Assembly: GCA_030018355.1 (NCBI GenBank)
Contig: JASEFN010000004.1
Span: forward strand, 62,001-126,000
Direction: 5' to 3'
Length of the DNA: 64,000 nt
DNA from: Caldisericia bacterium
GTDB lineage: Bacteria; Caldisericota; Caldisericia; B22-G15
The position numbers were made by a program, and so were the translations under genes. The notes beneath the pieces were generated by a model. The model was not told the DNA's origin. It worked only from the letters and a program-made list of their open reading frames with translations, and did no database searches. Positions 16,835 to 25,257 of this stretch are shown here, in pieces (position 1 is the stretch's first letter; each line of letters begins with the position of its first letter).

Positions 16835-17932
16835 TTAACTTCCACCTTGAGGAATAGTACCAACTACACCTTGAACAAACCATTGGATACTCTTCTTTTC
16901 AGCATCAGGTAATTCTTCACCTTCTTTCACTCTTAAGTTTCCTTGTTGATCATAAATTGGTCCCATAAAAGGGTCATATTTTCCTTCGATAATTTCTTTC
17001 TTTTTTTGTTCAACCAATGTTTTTACATCTTCAGGAACCATTTTACCTAATGGAGCCAAATCAACTACTCCTTCCTTTAAACCACCCCAATATGGTGTAT
17101 TTGTCCATGTTCCATCTTTAACTTTCTTTATACAATCCACATAAAAAACACCCCATTTGAAAACACGGGAGGTTAATACATAATCTGGCGCAAAACTTGA
17201 TTTATCGTAATAATAACCAATTGAATAAACACCTTTCTTTGCTGCTTCAATTGTTGCAGTTGGTTCACCCATCAATGAAAATATTATATCTGCACCATTT
17301 GCAATAAGCGTATTTGTTGCTATTGCTACATTTACTGGATCATACCATGCATTTATCCATACTACATGAACTTCTGCTTTGGGATTAACCTGTCTAGCAC
17401 CTATTGTAAATGCATTAATTTCTCTTACCATTTGTGGAATAGGAAATGAAACGACGCAACCTATTTTATTTGTTTTTGTCATTTTCCCCGCTATTAACCC
17501 TGATAAATAATCTGCTTGATACATTCTTCCAAAATAATTACTCATATTTGTTGATGTTTTATATCCAGAACAATTCATAAATATTGTATTTGGAAAATCC
17601 TTTGCAACATTTAATGTTAAATCCATATAACCATATTCACATGTAAATATGACTTTATAGCCTTGACTTGCATAATCTCTAATAACTTTTTCAGCTGCAT
17701 CTTGAGGAACTTGTTCAGAAATTGCTGTTTCAACATAAGGTAAATTGTGTTGTAAATATACCATACCCTCATAATGTGCCTGATTCCAACTAGCATCATT
17801 TCTTGTTCCACTGATAACGAATGCAACTTTAATTTTTTCTTCTTTTGTTTCTTTAGGTTTACATCCAAATGTTAAAGAAAATGATAAAATAATTAAAATT
17901 AATAATGATACTAATTTTAAATATTTACTCAT
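16835..17932 (-). CDS. BMP-family (PnrA/Med-like) substrate-binding lipoprotein
   Basis: Extracytoplasmic binding protein of the importer, 365 residues. Signal peptide with lipobox (hydrophobic stretch 8-20, then SLTFGC, Cys ~24), followed by a linker KPKETKEEK and the BMP domain: VAFVISGTRNDASWNQAHYEG, GCVVSFPIPQMVREINAF, NGADIIFSLMGEPT. BMP proteins bind nucleosides, purines or riboflavin-like ligands; the neighbouring purine-type catabolic genes favour a purine derivative. Strong Shine-Dalgarno site (AAAGGAGGTGAG). First gene of the minus-strand cluster, preceded by a long inverted repeat. Confidence 0.92.
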   Translation of the reverse strand: MSKYLKLVSLLILIILSFSLTFGCKPKETKEEKIKVAFVISGTRNDASWNQAHYEGMVYLQHNLPYVETAISEQVPQDAAEKVIRDYASQGYKVIFTCEYGYMDLTLNVAKDFPNTIFMNCSGYKTSTNMSNYFGRMYQADYLSGLIAGKMTKTNKIGCVVSFPIPQMVREINAFTIGARQVNPKAEVHVVWINAWYDPVNVAIATNTLIANGADIIFSLMGEPTATIEAAKKGVYSIGYYYDKSSFAPDYVLTSRVFKWGVFYVDCIKKVKDGTWTNTPYWGGLKEGVVDLAPLGKMVPEDVKTLVEQKKKEIIEGKYDPFMGPIYDQQGNLRVKEGEELPDAEKKSIQWFVQGVVGTIPQGGS

Positions 17933-17995
17933 AACTCACCTCCTTTTATAAAAATTTAAAAAAGTTAACACAATTTTACAAGTCGAAATATTGCT

Positions 17996-18029
17996 TAATA
18001 TTTTGTAAGAATAATCTTACAAAATATTA
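17996..18029 (-). promoter_or_regulatory. Perfect 15-bp inverted repeat upstream of bmp
   Basis: TAATATTTTGTAAGA-ATAA-TCTTACAAAATATTA. It overlaps the stop codon of the DUF362 gene (18027) and lies about 65 bases before the bmp start on the same strand. It may act as an AT-rich terminator, or as an operator: TTGTAA/TATTAA boxes with 16-base spacing can be drawn across it, and its core recurs at 10190-10215. Confidence 0.55.
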
Positions 18030-19100
18030 TTTAATTTCTATCGCATCTTCTGGACATCGGAGATAACACTCAAAGCAAGCAATACATCTCTTCAAATCAA
18101 TTATGTGATTTGATAAGTCAATACAAGATGTTGGGCAAATTTCAGTACAAATTTCACAATCTGTGCATAAAATACTATTTATTTTAAAAGATGTTTTGCT
18201 AAATAACGTTTTTTTCCTTTTTGTTGGAAATTTAACTTTTCTAATTAATGTATCAAATTTATCACCCTTAATTTCAATATTTATTAATTTGTTTTCACCT
18301 AAATTTCTCAATGAAATTGAGTTAAAAATTGGGTTTTCTTTTGGTCTTAAACCAACTAAAACTGATGCCACCGAATCAATTGATAAAATATCATTTGACG
18401 ATAATAAAACATTCAAATCTTTTATGTTTCCTTTTATTTCATCTCCTTCAAAAATGCTAAATCCTTCCAGAAAAATAAGTTTTATTTTCTCATTTATAAT
18501 TGAAATAATTTCTGAAAGAGCCTCACCAAGAATTGTTAAATTTGCACCATAAAAAAGAGATTCAACTTTTGTATAGGATGGTGTTAAAGATAGAATTCCA
18601 ACCGTTGCTCCTTCAAAAATATAAAAAGGATGAAGTTTTATTTTTGATATTGTAATTAAAGAGTTTGCCCAAAAATAAGACTGAGGAAGATAAAGTTTGC
18701 TTAAAACTCTTCTATGAGTATGTTCTGTACCTTTTCTTTCTGGTCCAATAACAATTTTTTTATGTTGAACTTTAACAAAACCCTCTCTCATAAATGAAAC
18801 TATCTCAATTGGGAAAGATTTTAAAATAGAATAGATATTTTCTGGAAGATATTCAACAACTGAAACTCCGACTCTAAGTTGAACTCCAAAAGAAAGTAGT
18901 TTCTTGATTATTTCTTTTAATAAATTTTCATCTGGATAAGTTGATAAATCTTTTTTTCGATTATAATATCCATCAAAATAAAGTAAAACCCTTTCTCCAT
19001 TAAGAAAATTTATATCTTTAAAAAAAGCAAATGTTTCTGATAAAAAATTAGAAATTCCTTGCTTATCTACTCTTTTTAAATACACCTTTGTTTTTTCCAT
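18027..19100 (-). CDS. DUF362 protein with C-terminal 2x[4Fe-4S] ferredoxin domain
   Basis: A 357-residue protein: DUF362 domain (about 1-290, including VQHKKIVIGPERKGTEHTHR and SLITISKIKLHPFYIFEG), then two [4Fe-4S] motifs, CTDCEICTEICPTSC and CIACFECYLRCP (about 313-350). Likely an iron-sulfur electron-transfer or cofactor-maturation protein in the cytoplasm; DUF362 has no established reaction that I can name with confidence. A TATAAT box (19107-19112 on this strand) stands six bases before the ATG and there is no Shine-Dalgarno site, so the mRNA is probably leaderless. Confidence 0.85.
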   Translation of the reverse strand: MEKTKVYLKRVDKQGISNFLSETFAFFKDINFLNGERVLLYFDGYYNRKKDLSTYPDENLLKEIIKKLLSFGVQLRVGVSVVEYLPENIYSILKSFPIEIVSFMREGFVKVQHKKIVIGPERKGTEHTHRRVLSKLYLPQSYFWANSLITISKIKLHPFYIFEGATVGILSLTPSYTKVESLFYGANLTILGEALSEIISIINEKIKLIFLEGFSIFEGDEIKGNIKDLNVLLSSNDILSIDSVASVLVGLRPKENPIFNSISLRNLGENKLINIEIKGDKFDTLIRKVKFPTKRKKTLFSKTSFKINSILCTDCEICTEICPTSCIDLSNHIIDLKRCIACFECYLRCPEDAIEIK

Positions 19101-19106
19101 GTTTTA

Positions 19107-19112
19107 ATTATA
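19107..19112 (-). promoter_or_regulatory. -10 box of the DUF362 gene
   Basis: TATAAT on the minus strand, six bases before the ATG; leaderless geometry. No clear -35 box. Confidence 0.45.
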
Positions 19113-19166
19113 TAATGTAACAAATATATTTAAAATGAATCATATATACAATAAAAAGGAGGAGAT

Positions 19167-20060
19167 ATGGAAAAGATAGGTTTAATTGTTGATACTGCAG
19201 GGGATATACCAAGAGAAATGGTTAAAGAATACAATATTGTTGAAGTTCCATTTTATCTTTATTTTGAAGGTGAAGAAAATATAGTTTATAAAGAAAATGA
19301 AACTCTAACACCAGAAGATTTCTATAAGATTATGAGAGAAAAGAAGAAACATCCAAGAACATCTCAACCAAATATGGAAGATTATCTTAAACCAATGGAA
19401 AATCTTGTTGAAGAAGGTTATAAAAATATTCTTGTTATGACTTTATCTTCAAAATTTAGTGGTAGTATGCAATCTGCTTTACTTGCAAAAGATGAAATGA
19501 AGAAAAGATATCCAGAGGTAAAAGTTGAAATATTTGATACTAAATCTGCAACCTTAGGTGAGGGAATACAACAAATTGTTGCAGCAAAAATGATTAGAAA
19601 GGGTACTTTAACATTTGATGAAATATTACAAAAACTTACAGTGATAAGGGATAAAACATTTGTCTTTTTTACGGTTGAAGATCTATATTTCTTTTATCTT
19701 GGAGGGAGATTGGGAAAAGGGAGTGCTTTTCTTGGAAACATAATGAACCTTAAACCAATAATGCAAGTAAAAGATGGCGAGGTTGAACCAATTGAAAAAG
19801 TGAGAGGAAGAAAAAAATCACTTATAAGAATTGCTGAACTTGCAAAAGAGAATATAAAAAGTTTAGATAATCTATATATTGCATCACCACATGCAGATTG
19901 TCCAGATGATCAACTATTCTTAATTGAATATTTTAGAGAGATAACTGGGTACAAAGGAGAAATTATTACAAGAATTATGGGAACAACAATTGGTGCCCAT
20001 CCAGGACCTGGTACAACAGGATTGTGTTTTTTTGAAGAAAATTTAGAAGGAGTTATTTAA
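19167..20060 (+). CDS. DegV-family fatty-acid-binding protein (FakB-like)
   Basis: Binds a fatty acid, and in Firmicutes presents it to the FakA kinase. 297 residues with IGLIVDTAGDIP at the start, HPRTSQPNMEDY, VMTLSSKFSGSMQSA, IFDTKSATLGEG, FFTVEDLYFFYLGGRLGKGSAF and a C-terminal IGAHPGPGTTGL, all standard DegV blocks. Strong Shine-Dalgarno site (AAGGAGGAG). Divergent from the DUF362 gene. No FakA (DAK2-domain) gene is in the window. Confidence 0.93.
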   Translation: MEKIGLIVDTAGDIPREMVKEYNIVEVPFYLYFEGEENIVYKENETLTPEDFYKIMREKKKHPRTSQPNMEDYLKPMENLVEEGYKNILVMTLSSKFSGSMQSALLAKDEMKKRYPEVKVEIFDTKSATLGEGIQQIVAAKMIRKGTLTFDEILQKLTVIRDKTFVFFTVEDLYFFYLGGRLGKGSAFLGNIMNLKPIMQVKDGEVEPIEKVRGRKKSLIRIAELAKENIKSLDNLYIASPHADCPDDQLFLIEYFREITGYKGEIITRIMGTTIGAHPGPGTTGLCFFEENLEGVI

Positions 20061-20069
20061 AAATTTTAA

Positions 20070-20075
20070 TATAAT
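20070..20075 (+). promoter_or_regulatory. -10 box before the TPR/CofE-like gene
   Basis: TATAAT six bases before a GTG start, no Shine-Dalgarno site. It suggests a second, leaderless transcript starting right after degV. Confidence 0.4.
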
Positions 20076-20081
20076 TAATAT

Positions 20082-21467
20082 GTGAAAAAATTGCTTTCTT
20101 CTATATATCAAGGTTATGTTTTTTCTCTTTTAAGAAAGGGAAAAGAAGATATTTTATTAAATAAATTAAAAAAGGGAAATAGAAATTTTTTTACTCCAAA
20201 AGTTTATGAAATATTTGGAAATCTACTTATAAAAAATAATGAATTTTATTTTGCTGAAACAATTTTAAAAGAAGGGATTCAAAAATTTAAAAATGGTAAA
20301 GGAATTTACAGAACACTTTCTCAACTCTATTTAAGAAGGGGTGAAACCCAAAAAGCAATTGATGTTATTAAAGAGGCAAAAGAGAACAATAAAGAAGTGT
20401 ATTGGTATAACCTTGTCCTTGGAGATCTCTACTATTATGAAAAAAAAGATTTAAATTTGGCTCTAAAAGAGTACGAAGAATTGCTTAATAGAAACGATGT
20501 TCCGTTAAATGAAGATATAAAATCTCCTGCAAGATATCTTTTTAAAAGATTGTCAAGGATTTACTTTGAAAAGAAAGATTATGATAAAGCACTTATATAT
20601 TATAAAAAATTCTATGATTTAAAACCATCAAACTTTTATGAAAAAGACTTTTTATATTTTGGTGAAGTTCTTTATAATCTTGGTAAGAGAGATGATGCAA
20701 TAAAAATTTGGAAGGAAGGAATTCAAAGAAGAAGAGGAAATATAATAAAAAGTGGTGTTAAAAAATATGGAATTGATTTAGGAGAAGTTGAAAAAATTGA
20801 ATTTAAAGAGGGGGCAATAAGAATTCCAGTTAAAACATCATTAATTACTGAAAGAACAGATTTTTTTAAAGAGATAGAAGAGAAGACAAAAGATATCTTA
20901 AAAAATGGAGATATAATAACAATTGCTTCTAGTGTTGCTGCAATAGCAGATGGTAGAGTTTTCTCTGTTGAAACAATTAAACCTTCAATTTTTGCAATTC
21001 TTTTATCAAAATTTGTTTCAAGAAACAAAAACAATCCATTTGCAACAACTGCTCCATTATCTAACCCATATGCAATGCAAATTGCTATTGAAGAAGCAGG
21101 ATTAATAAAAATTTTATTTGCTGCATTTTTAGGATTTTTAGGAAAAATTTTTGGAAAAAGAGGAATATTTTATATTATTGCTGGAAAAATAGTAACTCAA
21201 ATAGATGATATGCCAGCCTCAATGCCTCCATATGATTATTATGTAATTTCAGGAGTACATAATTCAAAAGAGTTTTTAGAGAAAATAAAAAAAATTACTG
21301 GATGTGAGGCTTGTATAGTTGATGCAAATGACCTTGGAATAGCATGGGTTGTTGACTCAACTGAAAATGTTGATAAAAAATTTGTTGAAAAAGTTTTATC
21401 TGATAATCCTCAAGGAAATGAAGATTTTCAAACTCCAATTGTTATAATTAGAAAGAATACTCTGTAA
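20082..21467 (+). CDS. TPR protein fused to a coenzyme F420:glutamate ligase-like (CofE/PF01996) domain
   Basis: A 461-residue two-part protein. Residues ~1-225 are helical repeats of TPR type (FYFAETILKEGIQKF, RGETQKAIDVIKEAK, DYDKALIYYKKFYDLKP, KRDDAIKIWKEGIQRR). Residues ~240-460 resemble F420-0:gamma-glutamyl ligase: IRIPVKTSLITERTDFFKEI, NGDIITIASSVAAIADGR, ATTAPLSNPYAMQIAIEEAGL, and C-terminal CEACIVDANDLG. No other F420 gene is seen nearby, so this domain may ligate glutamate or another amino acid to something else. GTG start with no Shine-Dalgarno site. The last 20 bases overlap the convergent tmk gene. Confidence 0.78.
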   Translation: MKKLLSSIYQGYVFSLLRKGKEDILLNKLKKGNRNFFTPKVYEIFGNLLIKNNEFYFAETILKEGIQKFKNGKGIYRTLSQLYLRRGETQKAIDVIKEAKENNKEVYWYNLVLGDLYYYEKKDLNLALKEYEELLNRNDVPLNEDIKSPARYLFKRLSRIYFEKKDYDKALIYYKKFYDLKPSNFYEKDFLYFGEVLYNLGKRDDAIKIWKEGIQRRRGNIIKSGVKKYGIDLGEVEKIEFKEGAIRIPVKTSLITERTDFFKEIEEKTKDILKNGDIITIASSVAAIADGRVFSVETIKPSIFAILLSKFVSRNKNNPFATTAPLSNPYAMQIAIEEAGLIKILFAAFLGFLGKIFGKRGIFYIIAGKIVTQIDDMPASMPPYDYYVISGVHNSKEFLEKIKKITGCEACIVDANDLGIAWVVDSTENVDKKFVEKVLSDNPQGNEDFQTPIVIIRKNTL

Positions 21468-22083
21468 TTCGCTCTTTTACAACTTCAAAAATTTCTTTTG
21501 ATAAAGTGTCTTTTTCTTTTTCGCCATCAAAAATTACATATCTATTTTTATAAATTTTTGAGAGAATAAGATATCCATTTCTTACTCTATCAAGATAATC
21601 AATACCTTTCTTTTCAATTCTATCAGGATCTTTTACTCTCTTAAGAGAAGTTGTTGGGGCTATATCTAATAAAATTGTTAAATCTGGTTCTAAAATTGAT
21701 ATTTCTCTATGAATTCTCTCAATAAAATTAATTGAAAGTCCACCACCATATCCCTGATAAGCAATTGAAGAGTCTTTAAATCTCTCTGAAATTACAACTT
21801 TTCCTTTACTTAGCTCTTTTATTATCTCTTTTACATGCGCACTTCTATCAGATGCAAAAAGAAGAAACTCAGTTAATGTATCTATTTCTCCATTAAATTT
21901 TAAAAGAATCTCTCTTATCATTTTACCAATTTCTGTTCCACCTGGTTCTTTTGTCCAAAATGTATCTACTCCTAAAGAATTTAAATTTTCAGCAAGAAGA
22001 CGCGCTTGTGTTGATTTACCACACCCATCAATTCCTTCAAATGTAATAAAAAAACCACCTATTTTGGAAAGATAATTACGCAT
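21448..22083 (-). CDS. tmk: Thymidylate kinase
   Basis: dTMP + ATP to dTDP + ADP. 211 residues with P-loop FEGIDGCGKST (about 15-25), the DR-type motif in LLFASDRSAHV, VISERFKDSSIAYQGYG, and RVKDPDRIEKKG near the lid. ATG at 22083 follows GGAGAGGAGCC and overlaps the 3' end of the R3H ATPase gene by 25 bases. Its own 3' end overlaps the convergent TPR/CofE-like gene by 20 bases. It closes the minus-strand operon that also holds a deoxynucleoside kinase. Confidence 0.95.
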   Translation of the reverse strand: MRNYLSKIGGFFITFEGIDGCGKSTQARLLAENLNSLGVDTFWTKEPGGTEIGKMIREILLKFNGEIDTLTEFLLFASDRSAHVKEIIKELSKGKVVISERFKDSSIAYQGYGGGLSINFIERIHREISILEPDLTILLDIAPTTSLKRVKDPDRIEKKGIDYLDRVRNGYLILSKIYKNRYVIFDGEKEKDTLSKEIFEVVKERITEYSF

Positions 22084-23516
22084 CTAAATGGCTCCTCTCC
22101 TTGACTTTCAGATTTTAATCCAAATTCTCTAATTATTTTATGTTGAATTTTTCTTATGTGGCTTGGAGCAGGATAAAGAGGATATGGTTTTCCAGTTGAT
22201 AAAACCTCTTTTATTCCCTCTTCGATCTCTTTAAGATAATCTCTCTTCTTATCAATAAATGCATTCCTTAATTCAAGACAAACTTTTCTTATATTTGATT
22301 TTGTATTTGATTTAACTTTAAAAACTTCAATTCTTCTTTTCTTCGCTTCATTTAAAATTCTTCCGCTTTTTTTCTCTTGAGTTTTTGTAATAATTAAAAC
22401 TTCTGCATCTTCAATTGAATCAACAAATTCCCAATCAAGTCCAACTGATCTTAAACCTTGTTCTAAAAAATCTCTTGAAACTCCATAAGTAAATATTTTT
22501 AGTGGAGTATAAGTTGGAAGTTTTTCTGCCTCACTTTCTTTTTTAATCTCAACCTTTCCATTTTGAGTTCTTCTTCTAATTTCTGGATTTAATGGATATC
22601 CTCTTAAATATTTATCGACAACTTCTGCAACATCGTAATACACTGCGAGAGTATCTCTATCTCTTATCTCAATTAAAATATCAAAAGATGGAGGAGAAGA
22701 TCTTTCAAGAACAGTTTTTTGTGTTCCTCTTCTCTGTGCCTCTTCATCACCTAAAATAACAGTTGTTATTCCTCCAAGAAGATCAGAAAGTACAGGATTT
22801 ATTAAAAGATTATCAAGAGTATTTCCATGAGCAGTCGCAATAAGTTGAACTCCTCTTTCAGCAATTGTTCTACATGCTTCAGCCTCATCTTTTCTTCCAA
22901 TTTCATCTATTATAATAACTTCTGGATTATGATTTTCAACTGCTTCAATCATGACATCTGCTTGACTTCTTCCATATGGAACTTGCATCCTTCTTGCAGA
23001 TCCAATTGCAGGATGAGGTATATCACCATCACCGCCAATCTCATTTGAAGTATCAACAACAACTACTCTTTTTCCTAATTCTTCAGATAAAACTCTTGCT
23101 GCTTCCCTAAGAAGTGTTGTTTTTCCAACACCTGGTCTTCCAAGAAGAAGAATACTCTTTCCTGTTTCAAAAAGATCTCTTACAATATCTATTGTTCCAT
23201 AAACTGCTCTTCCAACCCTGAGAGTCAATCCAACTATATTTCCCATTCTATTTTTTATACAAGAGATTCTGTGAAGTGTTCTTTCTATTCCTGCTCTATT
23301 ATCTCTATCAAAATCTCCAATTCTATTTTTAACATATTCAATATCTTCTCTTGTTATAATTTCATTTGAAAGATAAACTTTTCCATCAACAAATCTTGCT
23401 TCAGGTTTTCTCCCAAGATCAAGAACAACTTCAATTAATTCATCCCATCTGTCAAGTTTTTTTAATTCATTTTTTACAAATGGAGGAAAAAACTGAAAAG
23501 AAAGTCTCCATTTCAT
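22059..23516 (-). CDS. SpoIIIAA/Ycf45-like AAA ATPase with C-terminal R3H domain
   Basis: A 485-residue nucleotide-binding protein: P-loop GRPGVGKTTLLREAARVL (about 140-157), DTSNEIGGDGDIPHPAIGSARRMQVP, VIIDEIGRKDEAEACRTIAERGVQ (Walker B), then a linker and an R3H single-stranded nucleic-acid-binding domain at the C-terminus (LYPAPSHIRKIQHKIIREFG ... FRCVIIFP). The family includes plastid Ycf45; the AAA part resembles sporulation protein SpoIIIAA, but R3H-bearing members are found in non-spore-formers and their role is unclear. No Shine-Dalgarno site is clear; the start lies five bases after the preceding kinase stop. Confidence 0.88.
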   Translation of the reverse strand: MKWRLSFQFFPPFVKNELKKLDRWDELIEVVLDLGRKPEARFVDGKVYLSNEIITREDIEYVKNRIGDFDRDNRAGIERTLHRISCIKNRMGNIVGLTLRVGRAVYGTIDIVRDLFETGKSILLLGRPGVGKTTLLREAARVLSEELGKRVVVVDTSNEIGGDGDIPHPAIGSARRMQVPYGRSQADVMIEAVENHNPEVIIIDEIGRKDEAEACRTIAERGVQLIATAHGNTLDNLLINPVLSDLLGGITTVILGDEEAQRRGTQKTVLERSSPPSFDILIEIRDRDTLAVYYDVAEVVDKYLRGYPLNPEIRRRTQNGKVEIKKESEAEKLPTYTPLKIFTYGVSRDFLEQGLRSVGLDWEFVDSIEDAEVLIITKTQEKKSGRILNEAKKRRIEVFKVKSNTKSNIRKVCLELRNAFIDKKRDYLKEIEEGIKEVLSTGKPYPLYPAPSHIRKIQHKIIREFGLKSESQGEEPFRCVIIFPK

Positions 23517-23521
23517 ATTCT

Positions 23522-24163
23522 TTAAGTTTGATTAATTCTGTCTCTTTTAACATATCTTTTTGCCTCCCAAAAATAATGTTCAATTTCAGAAATATATTTA
23601 TCTATGTCTAAAAACATATTATAAATATCAATATTTGTTGTATCAAACCTATAAACTGGTGAGAGATTATAATTTTTAATCCATTCTTCATATGCTTTTT
23701 CTAACTTTTTTAAATAACTTCTCTTAATATTTTTTTCATAATCTCTTCCTCTTAACTCAATCCTTTTCATAAGTACATCAACTGGAGCATACATATAAAT
23801 TAATAAGTTTGGGTTTGGAAAATTTCTCTTAACAAGATTATAAATCTTATTATACAAATTATACTCCTCTTTTGAAAGAAGGAGTTTTGCAAAAATTTCT
23901 GCATCTTCATAAATTGTTCTATCAATTATAATAGAATCTTCTATTTTTTCAATCTCTTCAAAAATTTTTAATCTTTGTATAAGAAAAAACAGTTGTGAAT
24001 GCAATGCCCATCTTTTGGGATCTGTATAAAAATTTTTTAAAAATGGATTTTTGTCTTGTGGTTCAGAAAGAATTACAAAACCCCATTTTTTAGATAAAAT
24101 TTTAGCAAGTGTTGATTTTCCAACCCCAATATTTCCACAAATAGCAACAATAAATTTTCCCAT
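23522..24163 (-). CDS. Deoxynucleoside kinase (dGK/dAK family)
   Basis: Phosphorylates deoxynucleosides for salvage. 213 residues: P-loop CGNIGVGKSTLAKIL (about 9-23), the catalytic-region DRTIYEDAEIFAK after IEDSIII, the LID-like RIELRGRDYEKNI, and EKAYEEWI. It lies in an operon with tmk, in keeping with dNTP supply. Substrate preference among dA, dG and dC cannot be read from the motifs. Confidence 0.9.
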   Translation of the reverse strand: MGKFIVAICGNIGVGKSTLAKILSKKWGFVILSEPQDKNPFLKNFYTDPKRWALHSQLFFLIQRLKIFEEIEKIEDSIIIDRTIYEDAEIFAKLLLSKEEYNLYNKIYNLVKRNFPNPNLLIYMYAPVDVLMKRIELRGRDYEKNIKRSYLKKLEKAYEEWIKNYNLSPVYRFDTTNIDIYNMFLDIDKYISEIEHYFWEAKRYVKRDRINQT

Positions 24164-24196
24164 GAATTAATTTTACCATTATGGTTCTCCTATAAA

Positions 24197-24706
24197 TTAA
24201 TATTTTTCAAAAGATATAATATCCTCTAATTTTTTTCTTCTTTTAGGAGGCACTCCTTCTTCAAGTGGATATCCAAGTGTCATAAGTGCAGCAACTCTAA
24301 CTCTCTCTGGAATTTCAAGAAGTTGTTTTACAAGTTTTTCATCAAAATCACCAATCCAACATGTACCAAGACCAAGATGAGTTGCTTGAAGAGCAATATG
24401 TTCCATTGCTATTCCAATATCTAAAATTGAACTATCATACCAACCACCCATTTTAAAACTTGGCTCAGTAACACAACCTACAATCAGAACTGGTGCGTCT
24501 TTTATAAACTTTGCCCAAGTTGTAGGCTCTCCAATTTTTTTTCTTATCTCTGGATCTCTTACAACTATAAATTTCCAAGGTTGTTTATTATTCGCAGAAG
24601 GAGCAAGACGTGCTGCTTCAAGACACTCAAGTACAAGTTCTTGAGGCACATCTTTATTTTTATATTTTCTTACACTATATCTTTCTAAAATTTCTTTTAA
24701 AATCAT
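24197..24706 (-). CDS. Nitroreductase-family FMN-dependent oxidoreductase
   Basis: A 169-residue single-domain flavoprotein: ERYSVRKYKNKDVPQE at the N-terminus (RSxRxY-type FMN phosphate contact), AARLAPSANNKQPWKFIVV, and HLGLGTCWIGDFDE near the C-terminus, all typical. Substrate is unknown; the members act on nitro compounds, quinones or flavins. It starts six bases after the TlpA-like gene, without a strong Shine-Dalgarno site, so co-transcription is likely. Confidence 0.92.
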   Translation of the reverse strand: MILKEILERYSVRKYKNKDVPQELVLECLEAARLAPSANNKQPWKFIVVRDPEIRKKIGEPTTWAKFIKDAPVLIVGCVTEPSFKMGGWYDSSILDIGIAMEHIALQATHLGLGTCWIGDFDEKLVKQLLEIPERVRVAALMTLGYPLEEGVPPKRRKKLEDIISFEKY

Positions 24707-24711
24707 AAGAC

Positions 24712-25257
24712 TTACTCATTTAATAAAAATTCTATGGAATTTTTTAAATCATTTTCAAGAGTTAATGTTAACCCTGTAATTGATAAAGCAATTTTTCCTT
24801 CTTTATCTATTAAGAAAAATCTTGGAATTCCACTAACACCATATTTTTGAGCAACAGAGAAACCCTTTATGGTTATTGGATAATTAATGTTATTTTTTTT
24901 AATATAATCTAAAACTTTATCAAAGTCACTTTCATCATCTAAATTCATACCAATAACTATAAATCCTCTATCTTTATATTTATTATAAAGAGAAACAACA
25001 ATTGGAGTTGCTCTTTTACATGGACCACACCACTCTGCCCAAAAATCAAGCAAAACCACCTTACCTTTTAATTCTTTTAAAGTTATATATCCACCATCTA
25101 TTGTGGATAGACCAAAATCAAATGCTTCAACTCTTTTTTCTTTCTCAATAAATCCACCTGGAAGTGTTGAATTTGAACTTTCAATTTTTGTTTTGCATGA
25201 TGAAAGTATAATAAATAAACTTAAAACAATAAATATTAAAATTAAATTTTTTTTCAT
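24712..25257 (-). CDS. TlpA/ResA-like thioredoxin-fold lipoprotein
   Basis: Extracytoplasmic thiol-disulfide oxidoreductase. From the ATG at 25257 the protein (181 residues) begins MKKNLILIFIVLSLFIILSS then Cys, a clear lipoprotein signal; a longer frame from 25305 would put charged residues before it and is rejected. Active site WAEWCGPCKRATP (CxxC), GMNLDDESDF, and the cis-Pro region VSGIPRFFLIDKEG. The ATG overlaps the stop of the preceding membrane protein. Partner proteins for disulfide or cytochrome maturation are not visible here. Confidence 0.9.
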   Translation of the reverse strand: MKKNLILIFIVLSLFIILSSCKTKIESSNSTLPGGFIEKEKRVEAFDFGLSTIDGGYITLKELKGKVVLLDFWAEWCGPCKRATPIVVSLYNKYKDRGFIVIGMNLDDESDFDKVLDYIKKNNINYPITIKGFSVAQKYGVSGIPRFFLIDKEGKIALSITGLTLTLENDLKNSIEFLLNE

